DNA of 64,000 bases from Strongylocentrotus droebachiensis (Eukaryota; Echinodermata; Echinoidea; Camarodonta; Strongylocentrotidae), in assembly GCA_035222895.1 (NCBI GenBank), contig JAVYIG010001040.1, positions 186,001 through 250,000 on the forward strand, given 5' to 3'. The notes beneath the pieces are model-generated. The model did not search any database. It was not told where the DNA came from and saw only the letters and a program-made list of their open reading frames with translations. Shown piece by piece: positions 51,341-64,000 of the stretch (position 1 is the stretch's first letter; each line of letters opens with the position of its first letter). The position numbers and the translations under genes are program-made.

Positions 51341-51742
51341 AAGAGTCGATCAAAATGGAAATGCGAATGAAAGAATGGAGGGTGTTCCCTATTATCTTAG
51401 ACATTTTATTAAATATCTACAAAATATCATATGATATATTAACTAATATGAGATCATTTTAACAACATTTGGGCTCCCTTTCAATCATTCATCAAAATGA
51501 TGAAGAACATATGGAAACGTTTGCTTGTATTTGTCTCATAAAAGAAGTTAATCACAAACTGACTTCCACACGGTGTTGAGTGCTCAGGGGTCACAGGCCA
51601 CTGGCTTCATCGGGCAGGTAGTTCCATTAGGTGAATGGGTAAATTAACTATTACAAAATGAGGGGACACATTACATTGTACAATAGGGACACACATTGTT
51701 TTTATTGTGCAGAACATACTCTTTTATTGACTTACTTATTGC

Positions 51743-52040
51743 ATGAAACTATTAAACCAAAATGCATTTTGTATTCTAACAATTGGAGTACAAAGAATAA
51801 TAACAGGTGAATGAAATGCATATAAACACCACAAACACCTGGGGAGGAAGCATTCATACATTTGAATACATATATAGTTGATAAACGACTCCGATGAAAC
51901 TATAAAACCAAAATGAAATTTGCGTTCTGGCAATTGGAGTACAAAGAATGATAGCAGGTGAATGAAATGCTTCAACAGCAACACAAACACCTGGGAAGCT
52001 AGGAAGCATCCATAAATTTGAATAATTTAGTTGATAAACG
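51743..52040 (+). repeat. two tandem units of about 148 bp, third copy at 19790-19925
   Basis: Both units share AATTGGAGTACAAAGAAT, ACACCTGG, GAAGCAT and TTGATAAACGACTCC. A more diverged copy lies inside the foldback element at 19217-20098. Confidence 0.8.
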
Positions 52041-55000
52041 ACTCCGCATGTGGACGTTTGTTAGAGCAGAAAGCAGTGGATTCTTAACAACACGTACCCA
52101 TTTAACAGAATGTCGGAACGTAAATTAAATTTGGCGCGGTTGGAAAATGCATCTTTCTCTCCTGCGACTTGAATGGTACGATCCAGTAAATCAAAACAGT
52201 AAAATGGCTCTTATTTTAAAATTACTCATTAAATAACACCCAAAACTTCAGTGATATCAGAAAAAATATGTTAAATCTTACTAATACTAGTTAAAAAAAG
52301 ATGTATAAACATTGTGAAAGTGTCGCATTTTACGATAAAAGACGCCGATTTAGCGAAGATGACGTCATTAGTGCGCTTGCATCAGGGAATTCAAGGTCAA
52401 AAGGTCAATTCAGACACTGATAAGTTATTGGTCGAGCCTTTTTGTTTCCTTTATTCTGACAAAATTATACAATCAATCAAAACAAGTTTAATACCAAAAG
52501 AAAGCTAACGATTAGTATTTTCATTAACCGCTTGCCCCAAAGTCGCTTGACCACAGTGGAACGAGTGAGAGCTTGCGAGAGTGGCCAAAGTGTGATTGAA
52601 ACTCGCTATTTGCTCTTCTCCAACGCAAAAAGAGACGACATTGTGCTGGATAAATGTATTTTTTCCGACAAAAGTACAGAAAATTTGCATATGGTCTTTT
52701 TATATTGTACTTTATGAAATGTTACCCGAGTGACTTCCGGGCGCCCCAATGCTGGAAAGAAACGCACATTTTAGAAAACTTCACTTTTTCATGGAAAAAT
52801 GCTTATTTGTTCTATGCACGCAAGTCAGATTGAGCGGGTGATACAACGTTTCCATATGGTAAATTTGATTTTATAATCTTTCTTAGCGGAACGAGTGTAC
52901 ATAGAAGGAAGGTCAATTTTCTGTTTAAAGTTTATTTATTCCACATTTACATCAAAAACAATTTAATTCATTTTTTTACAAGCGTATAAGCGTAGATTAG
53001 AAAATAATTTAAACATTTCAAATCAAGTATAATGTACGGAAAATGGTTACGAAGTTTCGAAATATATGGATATGACAGGTTGTTGTTAAATCATGCCTTT
53101 ATTTCATATAAAAAGGAATACATGTTTACATTCAATACCAGGTCCATGTTCCCATTCCGAAACCATGGCAGGTCGCACTACATAATTATACAACATATAC
53201 AAACAATAATGCATTACAGTTACAAATAAATATCAACCATGCATAATAACAATTATATATTAATCATGTATAGTTACAATTATACATTAATCATTGATCC
53301 GTATACATTACATTCATATATAAATCATGTATAATAACAATCATTAATCGTGCCTGTATTAATCATGCGTAGGTTGGCAACAAAAATTAATTAAAGAAAA
53401 CAAATTAAGGGGATTATGATTTTCTGAGCATGTGGGTAAAGGCTCGGAGTAGGAAACGATGTAAGAAAATGGGAAAGAGATGAGAAAGTAGAGGGTACAT
53501 TATAGGTTGGAGATAAAGTGTAAACGAGTGTAAATAAGTCATTCCGCTTGAAATGGACGGAGTGGAAGAAAAGGATAAAGTAGGGGGCCGAGGTAAAGAG
53601 AGAAGAGGGGAGAAGAGGACGAAGAAGAAGAAAAGGACGAAATAGGGCAAAGAAGAAGAGGAAGAGGAAGAAGAGAGAGAAGAAGCGTTGAAGAGAATAG
53701 AGTGTTAATTAGAGGTCAAGGTATTCCACATCCTTCCACTGTGATTATTTTCTTGCATTGAATATAACAAAGGATGACACAACTGCGTACCTACTTATGG
53801 TCTGAAAGAAACTATTCGGGCGAAGAGGGACTGAACATTTCCTGAGTACCCACTTTAGCCGATTTGTGTTGTCCCTATTTATTTGCCCCCTTGCTAAGAT
53901 AAGATAATATAATGTAAAATGTGGGGAGCCTAAATGAAAATCATAGCTTGTATGTGAATAGGCTCCCGTCCTGAGTAACACAATATATTGGGTCTGAATT
54001 AAAAAGGTATTATAGGAGGTGAAACGGAGTAGTACTAGTATGAGATTCTAAAGACGTACAAGGAGAGTGAATTTGAGAAAAATAGAATAAAGAGTAAACA
54101 AAATAATATAAAGAAAAAAACATATCTGTCATTTCGTATTGAACAAAGCTATTGACCCTATTTAGTCATAAATGTAATTAATGGTTGACAGGACAAACTG
54201 AACTGAAGTGAAAGTACCGTATAATTGTTTCCCATAATTATTTATACACATGTACCATTCATTTATATTTTTTAATTGAAATGTCTATAATATTTTGTTT
54301 CCAATATTCATTCTTTGACAATTTCATTCCTTTACGCTTGGAATCAGCTCATGGTATGGATCAATGATATCAATCATACGGTATTTCGATTAAAACAAAT
54401 ATTGATTAAAATGCGATGTATTTATATGCTAAAACATATTAAGCATAAACACAAACAAAGGTAAATGGGTATTTGGGGTCTTCTTAAGTAGAAGTAATGC
54501 CGAAGAAAGCCGAATTACAGGTTTTGTACAATAAAAGAAGCAAACATCAAAATTACAGGGAACAAAATAGAAGAGAAAAAAACAAAGTATGAATAGGTTA
54601 CAGGCACAGGATCATCCAGAAATCTTTAAGCTTATAATCTTGACCTCGCTTTTCTTTCTAATAAGAAGACCTGAAATCAGTAATCATTAATTAACAATCG
54701 CTACGCATAACATGTAAAGAAATATGAAGTGAATAAATCAGTCAGTAATTAGTTCGTTTGAAATGAATTTATAAATATACATGATTGACAAGCAATATGT
54801 TTACATGCTTAACCAAAAGCGTAAACAAAACAAAAAAATTGCGAGCTTCTTCAACACGAAGAAGAAGGTCACAAGGTCATCCAAAAAATCTCCTAGGTTA
54901 CGATGTTGATGTAGCTATTCTGTCTAAGAGGCAGACAAGCAATCAATAATCAATAATCAATAATCAACAACAAAAGTCACTACAACGCATTTAAAGCTTT

Positions 55001-56646
55001 TCGGGTACAGATATGAATATAAAAGATTGCCCTATATATTAGATTGGAAAAAATTGCATTGTCCATCCTGATTAATAGCGCATTAGTTGATGAATTTTTT
55101 TTTTTTTTTAAAGCATTAAACTATGAAAAACAAAACGTGTTTTCTTTGATTATATATACCTCTCACATGATTTTGTAGCCATGGCATGAGCAGTAGATCA
55201 GAATAAGAGGCAGGTTTAAAAAATGAAAAGTTGCAAAATGCACTGGTTAGCACGCGTATCCATTTGCAAAATTCTATAAAAAAAAAATGAAAATGAAATT
55301 CACGCACAGTGGTGACATGCCAACAATATTCGCAAATGTTTGGTCATCATTTTTCTGAAGCATCATGCCTAATTGAACGAATGTTGAAAAGGCCCCTTTA
55401 ATATAGCAAATCGAAGCAGCAGTTGTTAACAAAATAATTAAAGCGCGTTTTTTTTTTTAGAGAGGTGAATAGGCAAGTTTTGTAATGTAAACAATTCTAT
55501 ATTTAGGTGCCTCGATAAGATTTTGTTTCGATAGTCAAAATGCAAACTGTATATATTACGTGGTGTTAGGTAAGGCAAATCATAAAGTTTGTCCCAACTA
55601 GCAACAACTAATGAATGACTATTGAAATACATGTATCCGTAACAGGTGAATGAAATAATTGGTATCGAGGCGCTTCGCAAAGGCATATGCATAAATTTTG
55701 TTACATTACGAAAATGTGAAATTAAGTGTATATTGCATGTTTGTTTGAGTGATAAAGCAAGATTGTTTTAATATTTGCTTGCTTGTTTCAGGGGAGTGTG
55801 TATGTTTGTCATGGAAGATTATCTAAAGATAAAGCAGCCCTACATTCTTCAAAGAAAGAAGAATGCACAGCCTAACAAGAGTAGTGCTTTTTGCAACTTT
55901 TCTCTTTTGACCTTGCACCTTACTTTGATGTAATGCACATTCCATGACTGAAAAATCATAATAATTGGGTATAATTTCAAAGACGAATAAATACATTTTC
56001 TATTAATACTAAACATAGAGGTGATTATGCCATGGCAGGAGAGATTTGATCGGTCAAACTTGATTTTCCAAACTTTTTTGAGGGGGTTATGGACATGCTT
56101 TGTTCCAAACTTCCTCACATTAAAACTTTACCTGCCTTTTAAGAGTTATAGTTACGTCTATTCTTTTGTGACGTTTACTAACGATTCTTTATTTGCTTTC
56201 AAAAGGAAATATATAAGTGGTTTTTAGAATTTTAGACTTTGGCAACATTCAATAACAGCCCAGAGAATATTATCAAACGTTAATTTTCAACAAAGAGTTC
56301 CTGATGGGCCTGTCAAGATTTCAATCATGATATATAATTATTCACATTTCATTTCAATTAAAACATGGCTTATTAAATAAAATGGTTTGCAGCAATGAGC
56401 TGAATTGCAGATGTATGTACAAGATACAAATGAACTGTACAATTCAAACTACATTGCAAAATATACAATTTCAAAAAAAATGTTGTCTAACTACATTCAT
56501 CAATATAATTATACAAATAACATTTAATGTCTGACTTCTAACTTAATCAACGTGTAAATCAAAACATTATCTATTATATCAAAACCATTTGAGAAATCCT
56601 TTGTAACTATTGTAGACATGGATTTGGAGTTGACAGCATTATTGTA

Positions 56647-57683
56647 CAGTGCGTTTCAAGAAAAAGTGTGTCTAACTTTGGTAGCTCTTATTTGAACATT
56701 CATAACCAATATGACTTTGGAATAGATTTCATGATGAAGAATATCCTATTTTCTGTCCATTGATACCCTATTCATCATATTTCTGCCAGCGGTAACTGAG
56801 CACCGGGGTCTTTAATAAATGTTGTCAAAATCGCCTTGTTCTAAGTTTGGGCTTAATGAACCAATGTTGGTCAGGCCATATGCATGTGCTTCTTACGTCT
56901 TAAATCCTTTTAAATGCTAGTTTATGCCTCGTGCTTCAGTGCTTCATGGTATAAAATGGTGCAATATATTTAGGCTTTCACAGAACCTTGTTTCTATCCG
57001 CAGAATAACCTTTAATTATTTCAAACAGCCTACTAATTGATTGTCTCATGATATCTAAGTTCTCTCTTCTCACCTGTTTACTGCGCCATTTCACACGCGT
57101 AAGGAGCATAAGGTGTTTATCTCGAATAGCGAATGAAAACTCAAAGGTTACTAAACCCAAATGCAAGAAAGAACACATTAGATGATAAATATAAACGAAA
57201 TTGTCAGCAGATTTTCATGAAAAAAATAGCATCCGAATTAAACTGTATCCATTTTGTATCACTCAAGGAGATGGTAACCTTAAACATGGGATGCGAATGA
57301 AGTCAAGATTGTAATCATCATAACAAAGAGCATATCATGAATTTTGCTTGTAATAAGCATTTCCTTGAGTTTGAGTTGATATTAACTCTTTTTTTTATCA
57401 ACTGCCTAATATTAAATGTAAAGAAATTACCAATTGTTTTGAAATGAGATATCACACACAATGGCTTTTGGTCCACATTCATTGATTCATTCCAAACTTG
57501 GTACAAGTGGATTTTGACAATACCTTTGAAGAACCTGCTGTTCAGTCATCCTAGGCGGCACAATTATGAAAATGGTATCATTAGACAGGGTGTCAGTTCT
57601 TCCTAACAATAAAATATGATTCAAGGTCACAAATGTCAAATCAAGAGCTGCCAAAGTTGGTTACATTTTTTTCATACGCACTG
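56647..57683. mobile_element. diverged Tc1/mariner-like foldback element
   Basis: The left end CAGTGCGTTTC and the right end ACGCACTG carry paired, diverged arms; left CTAACTTTGGTAGCTCTT corresponds to the complement CCAACTTTGGCAGCTCTT on the right. The left flank is TA; the right flank is TG, one base off. No transposase frame remains in about 1 kb. Confidence 0.65.
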
Positions 57684-58094
57684 TGATGTAACATATTCAT
57701 CAAATATTGGAACTTGGATAACTTTACAATCTCTTTACAATGCAGTTTAAAGTCCAATGGAACAGGTGACAAAGGGGCAGAAAATCCTCCATTTGTATTA
57801 CAAGCCACAATAAGGGTTAAGTTCATTGAACAAGTATACTATCATGTTATTACTAGTTCTTCAACGTCCGACACTGTTAAAATGATTAACAGTAAGGAGG
57901 ACCTCTATGATTCCGGATTTTAATGAAAACATCTGTCTGCCGTGGTATAGCCTGAAAAATCTTAACATCATTTTAACAACGATTCCATCATGGCAAAGAG
58001 CTTATAGGACAAGTAGGCCTATACCAAATGAGTATTAAAGGAGACACAAGGCAGCCCTGTGGCACCACCCTAATGGCTTAATAGTATCACAAGT

Positions 58095-59465
58095 TCACCA
58101 GAGTTTTCCTTTGATACCTTCTAGGGTAAAGAGTTTTCGCGCTGCATTTCTGAACGGGACGTTTGTATAGATGTAAACGAAAATGTTCACCACATGGTTT
58201 GTGCTTCGGAACGTGTCGAATGCCCCAATGATAATAGCCATCAAATTAGTTGTTAGATTTCGGATCACCCGTTGCTGAAGAAGGGTAATTGTTATGAGAG
58301 GTAGCCATGTGATGATGAAGTAGATGGTGATGCATAGAAGCATTTTCGTGGTGGAGCGGCCGCGGATGTGCGCTACCCTTTTCTTTGGGTGCTTAAGCGG
58401 GATTTTCTGTGATGCTGCTTCGGGTTTAGAGTCTCCAGACGGAGCGATCGAGGCACCAGCTTTGGCCACTGACAGCCCTGTTGTATATTTACGAGGGATG
58501 TGTCCAGGCTGTCCCGTCACTGACGTCGAAGTTGAAGCTGCGGCTGCGGCTGCAGCGTTGGATTCGACCGAGGACAAATTACCAGTCGCGCCACCGGTGT
58601 CGTTGTCTGTCGGTTGGTACAGCGACTGGTTTTCCAGTCTTCCTGGTAGGCGTTCAGAAGCATGTTTCTGTTCGATGCTAGTTGGGTCTTGTTCAACGGC
58701 TGTCTCGTTTGAATCTAGCTGTGTTGCAATGACTGTGCTTGTATCATTAGCCGGGGGCGTAACCGATGAAGGGGGCAAAGGAACATCTGTTCCACCTGGA
58801 CCATTGCCAACCAATTCCGCATGAACTTTGGCTTGCCTTCTTAAAAACATATAAATCCGCCCATAGAGGACAAGCGTTATCAACATCGTTATGATAAACG
58901 TGACCGGGAACATAACGGAGACGATCACATCAGCTCGATGACTTAAAGGAAACTCGCAGTTTACTTCTAACTCCAGATCAGTATTGATGGCACGGGTGTA
59001 GATCGTTCGCGGCAGCATCATCACCATCGCCACAAGCACGCAGCATACGGATACGACCACGGCCGTGCGAGTCGTGACACGACGTCGAAGTGGTCGACAA
59101 ACGAGAAGATACCGATCAACGCTGATCACCATCATCAGAAAGAGCGATGAAAAAGCGCTGCCGTTCTCCGTCAGCTCGGTGACGACGCAAATGCCGTCGG
59201 TGACGAGATTCGAGTAGGCTGTCCTCAAGAGCACCAGTGGCGCAAAGACACTGGCAACGAAGTCGATGATGGCTTGTACGATGATCAAAATATCGGTACT
59301 AATTCTCTTCTTTTTCTTCGCGTAGACCAGGAGTATGATTGTATTTCCTGGAATTCCAAGAATACACAGAATCACGACCGATACCAGCTTCACAATTTCA
59401 TCTTCATCGAAATCGAAGTCATCCTCCTGCTCGTCCGCCATCTCCGTGAATAAATCTGGATCCAT
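58095..59465 (-). CDS. class A (rhodopsin-like) G-protein-coupled receptor, intronless, 456 aa
   Basis: One uninterrupted frame encodes seven hydrophobic spans: TM1 about 27-49 with N41 (GN), TM2 57-80 with D68, TM3 about 95-118 followed by D117-R118-Y119, TM4 134-153, TM5 179-202, TM6 374-396 with TWLP (W387, P389) and TM7 405-433. C93 and C170 are placed for the TM3-ECL2 disulfide. The third intracellular loop is very long (about 203-373), rich in Ser/Thr/Pro, with a seven-alanine run and basic ends. TM7 carries NIFVY where NPxxY is usual. The N-terminus is short and acidic with no signal peptide and no N-glycosylation sequon. Such receptors sit in the plasma membrane and signal through heterotrimeric G proteins. 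The ligand cannot be told; a long ICL3 occurs in amine and some peptide receptors. The first ATG gives the full acidic N-terminus; M9 is an alternative. Confidence 0.95.
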   Translation of the reverse strand: MDPDLFTEMADEQEDDFDFDEDEIVKLVSVVILCILGIPGNTIILLVYAKKKKRISTDILIIVQAIIDFVASVFAPLVLLRTAYSNLVTDGICVVTELTENGSAFSSLFLMMVISVDRYLLVCRPLRRRVTTRTAVVVSVCCVLVAMVMMLPRTIYTRAINTDLELEVNCEFPLSHRADVIVSVMFPVTFIITMLITLVLYGRIYMFLRRQAKVHAELVGNGPGGTDVPLPPSSVTPPANDTSTVIATQLDSNETAVEQDPTSIEQKHASERLPGRLENQSLYQPTDNDTGGATGNLSSVESNAAAAAAASTSTSVTGQPGHIPRKYTTGLSVAKAGASIAPSGDSKPEAASQKIPLKHPKKRVAHIRGRSTTKMLLCITIYFIITWLPLITITLLQQRVIRNLTTNLMAIIIGAFDTFRSTNHVVNIFVYIYTNVPFRNAARKLFTLEGIKGKLW

Positions 59466-61649
59466 GACTTGGTATGGTTACGTTCAAATCGATCACTCTT
59501 TTAGGAGTTTCCTTGCGATTGTTATCAAAGGGAGCCAATTTTATGCTCTAAAATGTGAAGCGACTGGATGTACACTCTTAAACTAATAGCGGTTTTCCTG
59601 CTCAAAGACTGACAATCGAGATCGTGCTGCCAGCTTATTGGTTGATTAGCAGAGAGAATGAAAGAGAATGTTATTGCTGCTGCTCCTCCGACGGTCTGAA
59701 GACGAACTAATGGTTGCTTACCTCTGTAACCTTGTAAGTTATACGGACAAATCAGCGCGTTAGAGTTGGCTGGCATACATATTTCGTTCAATAAACACAC
59801 GGAATCAATAACGATAGATGTAATATGTATTGATATTTCCCTTCATTCTAGCTTCTCTTTCTCTTTTTCTCCATCTCTGTTTTCCTTTCACGCTTCCAAC
59901 TAATACAATTATATTTGCCATTCCTCTTCTCGCCTCACTCCCTCTCTGTCAAATTATCTCAATTTCTCATGTTAAAAACCTTCCTGATTGAAGGCGGAAG
60001 CAAACCTTGAACTCAAATATATATTTTATGTAACAAGAGCGGTGGGGGAAATCCAGGGGTAGAGACACATGGTGCGCCCCCCCCCCCCCACCCTATCTAG
60101 ATATATCTCGAATATAAAAAGTAACAAAGTGCTAATCTTTGGAGAGAATTTTTTTTTTTTTTCCTCGCCCAATACTTTTCAGCTTTTTACAGCCCTCCCT
60201 TCGCCAGAGAATTCTGTACCCGCCTTTAAAAAGGATACAAGCATGACGGGCATTCGCGATGTCAATTTGATGGAACGTCAAATATTTTTTATACAACTAG
60301 AAAGCTACCGGTAGGCAAAATTTCGAACGCTTAGAATACAGTAGAAATTCTATCATATCTATATATCAAGTAAACTTGTCATATTTTATGTATCATGATC
60401 TCTGCCATAGTTGTGTTGAAATGTAAAAGAATAGTTGCGTAGCGACGGGTAGTACGGGGGCATTAACCTATAAATGAAATTGAAATGGTAAAAACAAGAG
60501 AAAAATAGAAGATGGAGAAAGGGAACATGGAAATGTATCGTGCTCATGTCGCCTGATAGCCTTCTTCTCTTGTATTTAATCCACCAATTATGTCAGGTGC
60601 CCCCCCCCCCACCCCCAATTGGCTGAAATCTCACTAAACCACTGAATATAAATTTTAACCCTTGTAAGACTGCTTCATCGACCCCAAAAGCGATGAGTAA
60701 GTTTAAAAAAAAAAAAAAAACTGATACTCTAGAAGAAATCCAAACTCTAATCAGAAGCTTTTGTTGGTGTTGATAATGTACTTATTGATTTAACATCCCA
60801 CATAATGAGGTTTAGTTTTAATCCATCCCGCTGCATCTCTAGTGTCAACATTAATCTACATTAACCTACACACTTAGCCCTGGTGAGGTAATAATTGTGG
60901 AGCGCCGGGAGTGTCAAGTCTGTCAGACATGAGCGCTATAAAGGGACCTGCTATTATAGAAATTATAATGATATTACCACTGATAGATAGATATATTATT
61001 TTATTGATCCATATTAGAAAAAAGAGAAAATTGGCCTCCACTGGCAGCACATAAACAAAATACAATGTAGTTACAATATAATTGATAAACACTTAGGTAT
61101 ATACGTCACATATTGTACATAAATTCACACGAGAGTCATGACATTAAAAAAAAAGCATACATTTTAATGACGTAATAATAGGAAAAACCTAAGAAAGGAG
61201 TCGACATTTAAAGATTGAGAAGACAGAAAGGGGTCGGAAGGAGACTAGATTGAAGAGCGAAATAGTAAGAAGAGAGAGGGGAGAGAGAGAGAGAGAGAGA
61301 GAGGGGGGGGATGGGTGAGAGAGAGAGGTATTTGACAGTATAAATGCATATAGGAACGAAAGGTGGACACGGTAGAGGAGGGAAAGGAGAGGAGAGGATG
61401 TAGTATATAGAGGGAGGGGGGAAGAAAAGGAAGAGGAAGGGGCAAGTTGTAAACTACAAAATACTACTACTGCTACTACTACTACTTCTACTTCTAATAA
61501 TAGTTATCATAATCACACTAGTACTATGTGTACTGATAATAATCATCATTTTTAAAATAATAATTTTGCATATTCGACATTAAAAAAAACTATTTTCCAG
61601 ATCGGCACAGTCCTATAGCAGTACAAAAGATTTTCAACAAATGCCGGTT
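59466..61649. other. upstream region of the receptor gene and repeat-rich DNA
   Basis: About 170 bases before the receptor start there is a CCAAT sequence in receptor orientation (near 59634). Beyond it lie CT- and GA-rich microsatellites (59840-59955, 61275-61310), poly-C tracts at 60071 and 60603 and a SINE-like piece with GAGCGCTATAAAGGGAC at about 60900-60990. No coding exon is seen. Confidence 0.45.
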
Positions 61650-61800
61650 CAAGGCAGGTGAATTTGGTTAGTTACCATGGTTATAGGCATTAAATAAAGC
61701 CGGCATAATACTAATTGCAGGGCCCTCAGGGAGAACAGTATTAATTATTAGACGCTATCCTGGGTAAACAAGAAATATGATTATTATTATTATTACAATT
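61650..61800 (+). mobile_element. 3' terminus of a CR1-like LINE
   Basis: The stretch carries the same ending as the LINE tails near 5362 and 23921: GCAGGGCCCT, an AGAACAGTATTA block, a CTATCCTGG block and a TTATTATT-type tail. Nothing of the coding region remains. Confidence 0.6.
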
Positions 61801-62280
61801 CAATTTAAATGGATTAAAAAATGGCTCTTTTTCATGATAGAAAATCAGTCGGGATCTGAAAGTTTCATAAATGCTCTACATCATACTTCACATGGGTTCG
61901 TCTTCGTGCTTGCAAAACCGTGCGCATACATTCTACCTCTTTATTTTTACGCTACCTTGATTATATGCCTTTTACTCTGCTTTCATAAAACTCTTGTGAT
62001 ATTCAGTTACGTGTAATATCACTCCATAATGTATTCAAATTCAAATTATATGACTTGTGTTCGAGCAACTGTACACATTTATATTATTCATTTTGTTGTA
62101 ATTTGTATTCCGCTTGAACTCAGTTACTGGCATTCATGTACTTACTTATACGAACTATGATAACATAATTTGTGTGGGTGGGTGCATGAGTGCTTGTTAT
62201 TGTCAACACGGTTCACTGATTTTGTTTGTGTTTTATACCTACACTGTACACATTATGTATGCATGCATGCATGCAAGGCA

Positions 62281-62408
62281 CGCGTTGGGTTGCACACATG
62301 ATATAACCGTTCAAGTCCATTATATTCCAAGACCATTGCTCCATTACCTCTTTTGGAGACCTGGTAGGAACGATCCTGATGATCTTCATGTGTGCAACCC
62401 GACGCGTT
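62281..62408. repeat. inverted repeat with 21-bp arms upstream of the LINE ORF
   Basis: ACGCGTTGGGTTGCACACATG pairs with CATGTGTGCAACCCGACGCG about 85 bases later, with one or two mismatches, in otherwise AT-rich sequence before the LINE coding region. Confidence 0.7.
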
Positions 62409-62765
62409 TAGAGTTTTTGTTTGTTTTTTCTACTTTTTTTTATTTTTTTTTATTGTTGCTGTTATTTCAATATTTCGATGCTACTCTCTCACTCATGTAA
62501 AATCACTTTATGATGTAAAATTATAAGCCATATGCTCGTATTGTTCAGTTAATATAATATTTTGTCCTTAATTGTTTACTTTTGGATAAAATGCAAGAGA
62601 CTTGCAAATTTTTTTGTTTTGTTTATTTTGGCGCTAAATATGTTGAAGAATTTATTCTTTCCTTTTTCTCTTCCCCTTCACTATTCTTCTTTCTATTGCA
62701 CTCCACTAACTTGCACTCCGCGCAAAAGCCTCTCTCTTTCAAACATTATACTAGGTTCACATTTA

Positions 62766-64000
62766 AATGAATAATCATGATTTGTTACATGACCAGTCTC
62801 TAATTGAACACGATAGTGACTATTTTACTATTGATGAATTTATTGCGAAAATTAAGATTACACTAAACCAATTTAATCATGAATTGAATAAAGGTAGTAA
62901 TAATGATATTGATAATTTCAGTTTAATTCACTTGCTCGTAGTTTGAATAAAAGTTATGATGATTTAAACACACTTTTTTCTGTAATTCCTGGGTTTAATT
63001 TTTCTGTAATAGGTGTCACTGAAACGTGGCTTAACGCAAACTCCCCTCCTGTATTTAATCTTGATAATTATACTATGGTCCGTGCTGACCGCAAAGAAGG
63101 TAGAGGTGGCGGTGTAGCTATTTATTTACGTAATCAGTTAAATATTCAAATACGACATGATATTCATATTGAAGGTGCAGAGGACATTTTTGTTGAAGTT
63201 ATAAATGATTTTGGTAAAAATATTTTAATAGGCGTAGTTTATAGACCTCCTAATAATCAGATAGAGACATTTTTAGATAATTTAGATGAATCTCTTCATA
63301 CAATAATTGGTGAAAATAAAGATGTTTATTTAATGGGAGATTATAACATAAACATTTTACCTCCTCTTCATAATAATAGTTTGAAATTAAATAACATTCT
63401 ATTATCTTACTCGTTGCATCCTCATATTAATAAACCCACACGGTTTTCGAAAACATCATCAACCTAATAATTGACAATATATTCTCAAATAATGTTAATA
63501 AGGAATGTTTAAATGGTATTTTGTATCATGATATATCTGACCACTTGCCTATTTTTAGTATTATTAAGCAGACAATTAATGTTCATAGATTATTGAACAA
63601 TACACTAAAAATGCATAGAAAAGAAAATTCTTCTAATATTGATTCTTTAAATATTGATTTATGTCAAGAGCAATGGCTCGATGTATTTGAGGAAAATGAT
63701 GTTGATAAGGCTTACGAAAAATGTAATCATAAGCTACAAAAGTATTATGATAAAAATATTCCACTTGTTCGAACAAAATATAAAAAAGTTAAAAATCCAT
63801 GGATCACTAAAGGAATTTTAAAGTCGATAAAAACTAGAAATAAACTTTATAAGAAAAGTCTTAAAAAGATGAGTGATGAGAATTGTAGCAAGTATAAAAT
63901 TTATAGAAATAAATTAACTTCAATAATTCGACTTTCACGTAAATTACATTATTCAAATAAAATAGACATGAATAAGACAAGTAATGCTTCAATATGGCAA
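62766..64000 (+). pseudogene. 5' part of a non-LTR retrotransposon (LINE) ORF: APE endonuclease and linker, frameshifted, cut by window end
   Basis: A first piece (from ATG 62766) reads into FSLIHL, then a small deletion near 62931 shifts frame so that ARSLNK continues in the next frame. The main piece (62943-63467) is an apurinic-endonuclease-like domain: VIGVTETWL, YTMVRADRKEGRGGGVAIY, LIGVVYRPP and LMGDYNIN. A second one-base shift near 63460 breaks SST from LIIDNIF, after which SDHLPIF (the endonuclease His motif) and a lysine-rich linker run to the window end. The style fits the CR1/jockey group; the reverse transcriptase should lie beyond 64000. Two frameshifts argue this copy is dead. 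Confidence 0.88.

Larger units (their letters stand above)
46431..58094. other. 11.7-kb gene-poor region between the glucosidase and receptor genes
   Basis: No convincing exon was found on either strand. Contents are a Tc1-like MITE (46923-47239), repeat pairs (50306-50425, 51743-52040), a family C MITE, a purine-rich stretch (about 53560-53700) and a diverged foldback element (56647-57683). AATAAA signals near 47298 or 48317 could end the glucosidase transcript, though none is decisive. Confidence 0.5.

Noticed and set aside
52314..52717. Two small plus-strand frames near a CRE-like site
   Set aside because: No family, no splice pairing and no codon bias seen; neighbouring AT-rich DNA gives similar frames.
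58324..58824. 166-codon plus-strand frame
   Set aside because: Antisense shadow of the receptor gene's third loop.

Overview
This is a eukaryotic window: genes are split by GT-AG introns, intergenic DNA is long and AT-rich, and microsatellites and transposon relics are dense. The best guess is a marine deuterostome, most likely an echinoderm of the sea-urchin type. That rests on gene content, recurrent poly-C/poly-G tracts, many TTAA-bounded foldback MITEs, tRNA-derived SINEs with ATT tails, and a recurrent TAGGCCTA octamer. It is inference; no species is named.

Three protein-coding genes can be supported. (1) At 10421-14552 (+) a five-exon gene encodes a small LAMP-like lysosomal/endosomal membrane glycoprotein of 222 aa, with signal peptide, four-cysteine luminal domain, one membrane span and a basic tail. 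(2) At 18526-46430 (+) a 23-exon gene encodes a 906-aa membrane-anchored, trefoil-containing family 31 alpha-glucosidase of the maltase-glucoamylase/sucrase-isomaltase type. Every exon junction keeps frame, and the catalytic nucleophile and acid/base aspartates are present. (3) At 58095-59465 (-) an intronless gene encodes a 456-aa class A G-protein-coupled receptor of unknown ligand.

The rest is mostly mobile DNA and simple repeats. 1-10420 holds a 15-bp minisatellite in two orientations, a LINE 3' end, Tc1/mariner-, TTAA- and hAT-type MITEs. 14553-18525 and the 7.6-kb first intron of the glucosidase hold more MITEs, including a LINE carrying a Tc1-like foldback that itself carries a TTAA MITE. 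46431-58094 has no recognisable gene. 59466-62760 is repeat-rich, and from 62766 to the window end lies the 5' part of a frameshifted endonuclease/reverse-transcriptase LINE.

I found no evidence for a new multi-gene system; the three genes are not obviously functionally linked. The most interesting structures are in the glucosidase gene: a 50-nt exon present in three tandem copies, two of which fit the reading frame; a tandem duplication of the exon 10 splice acceptor; a LINE fragment ending next to the exon 9 acceptor; a degenerate minisatellite leading into exon 8; and greatly expanded pyrimidine tracts in front of several acceptors.
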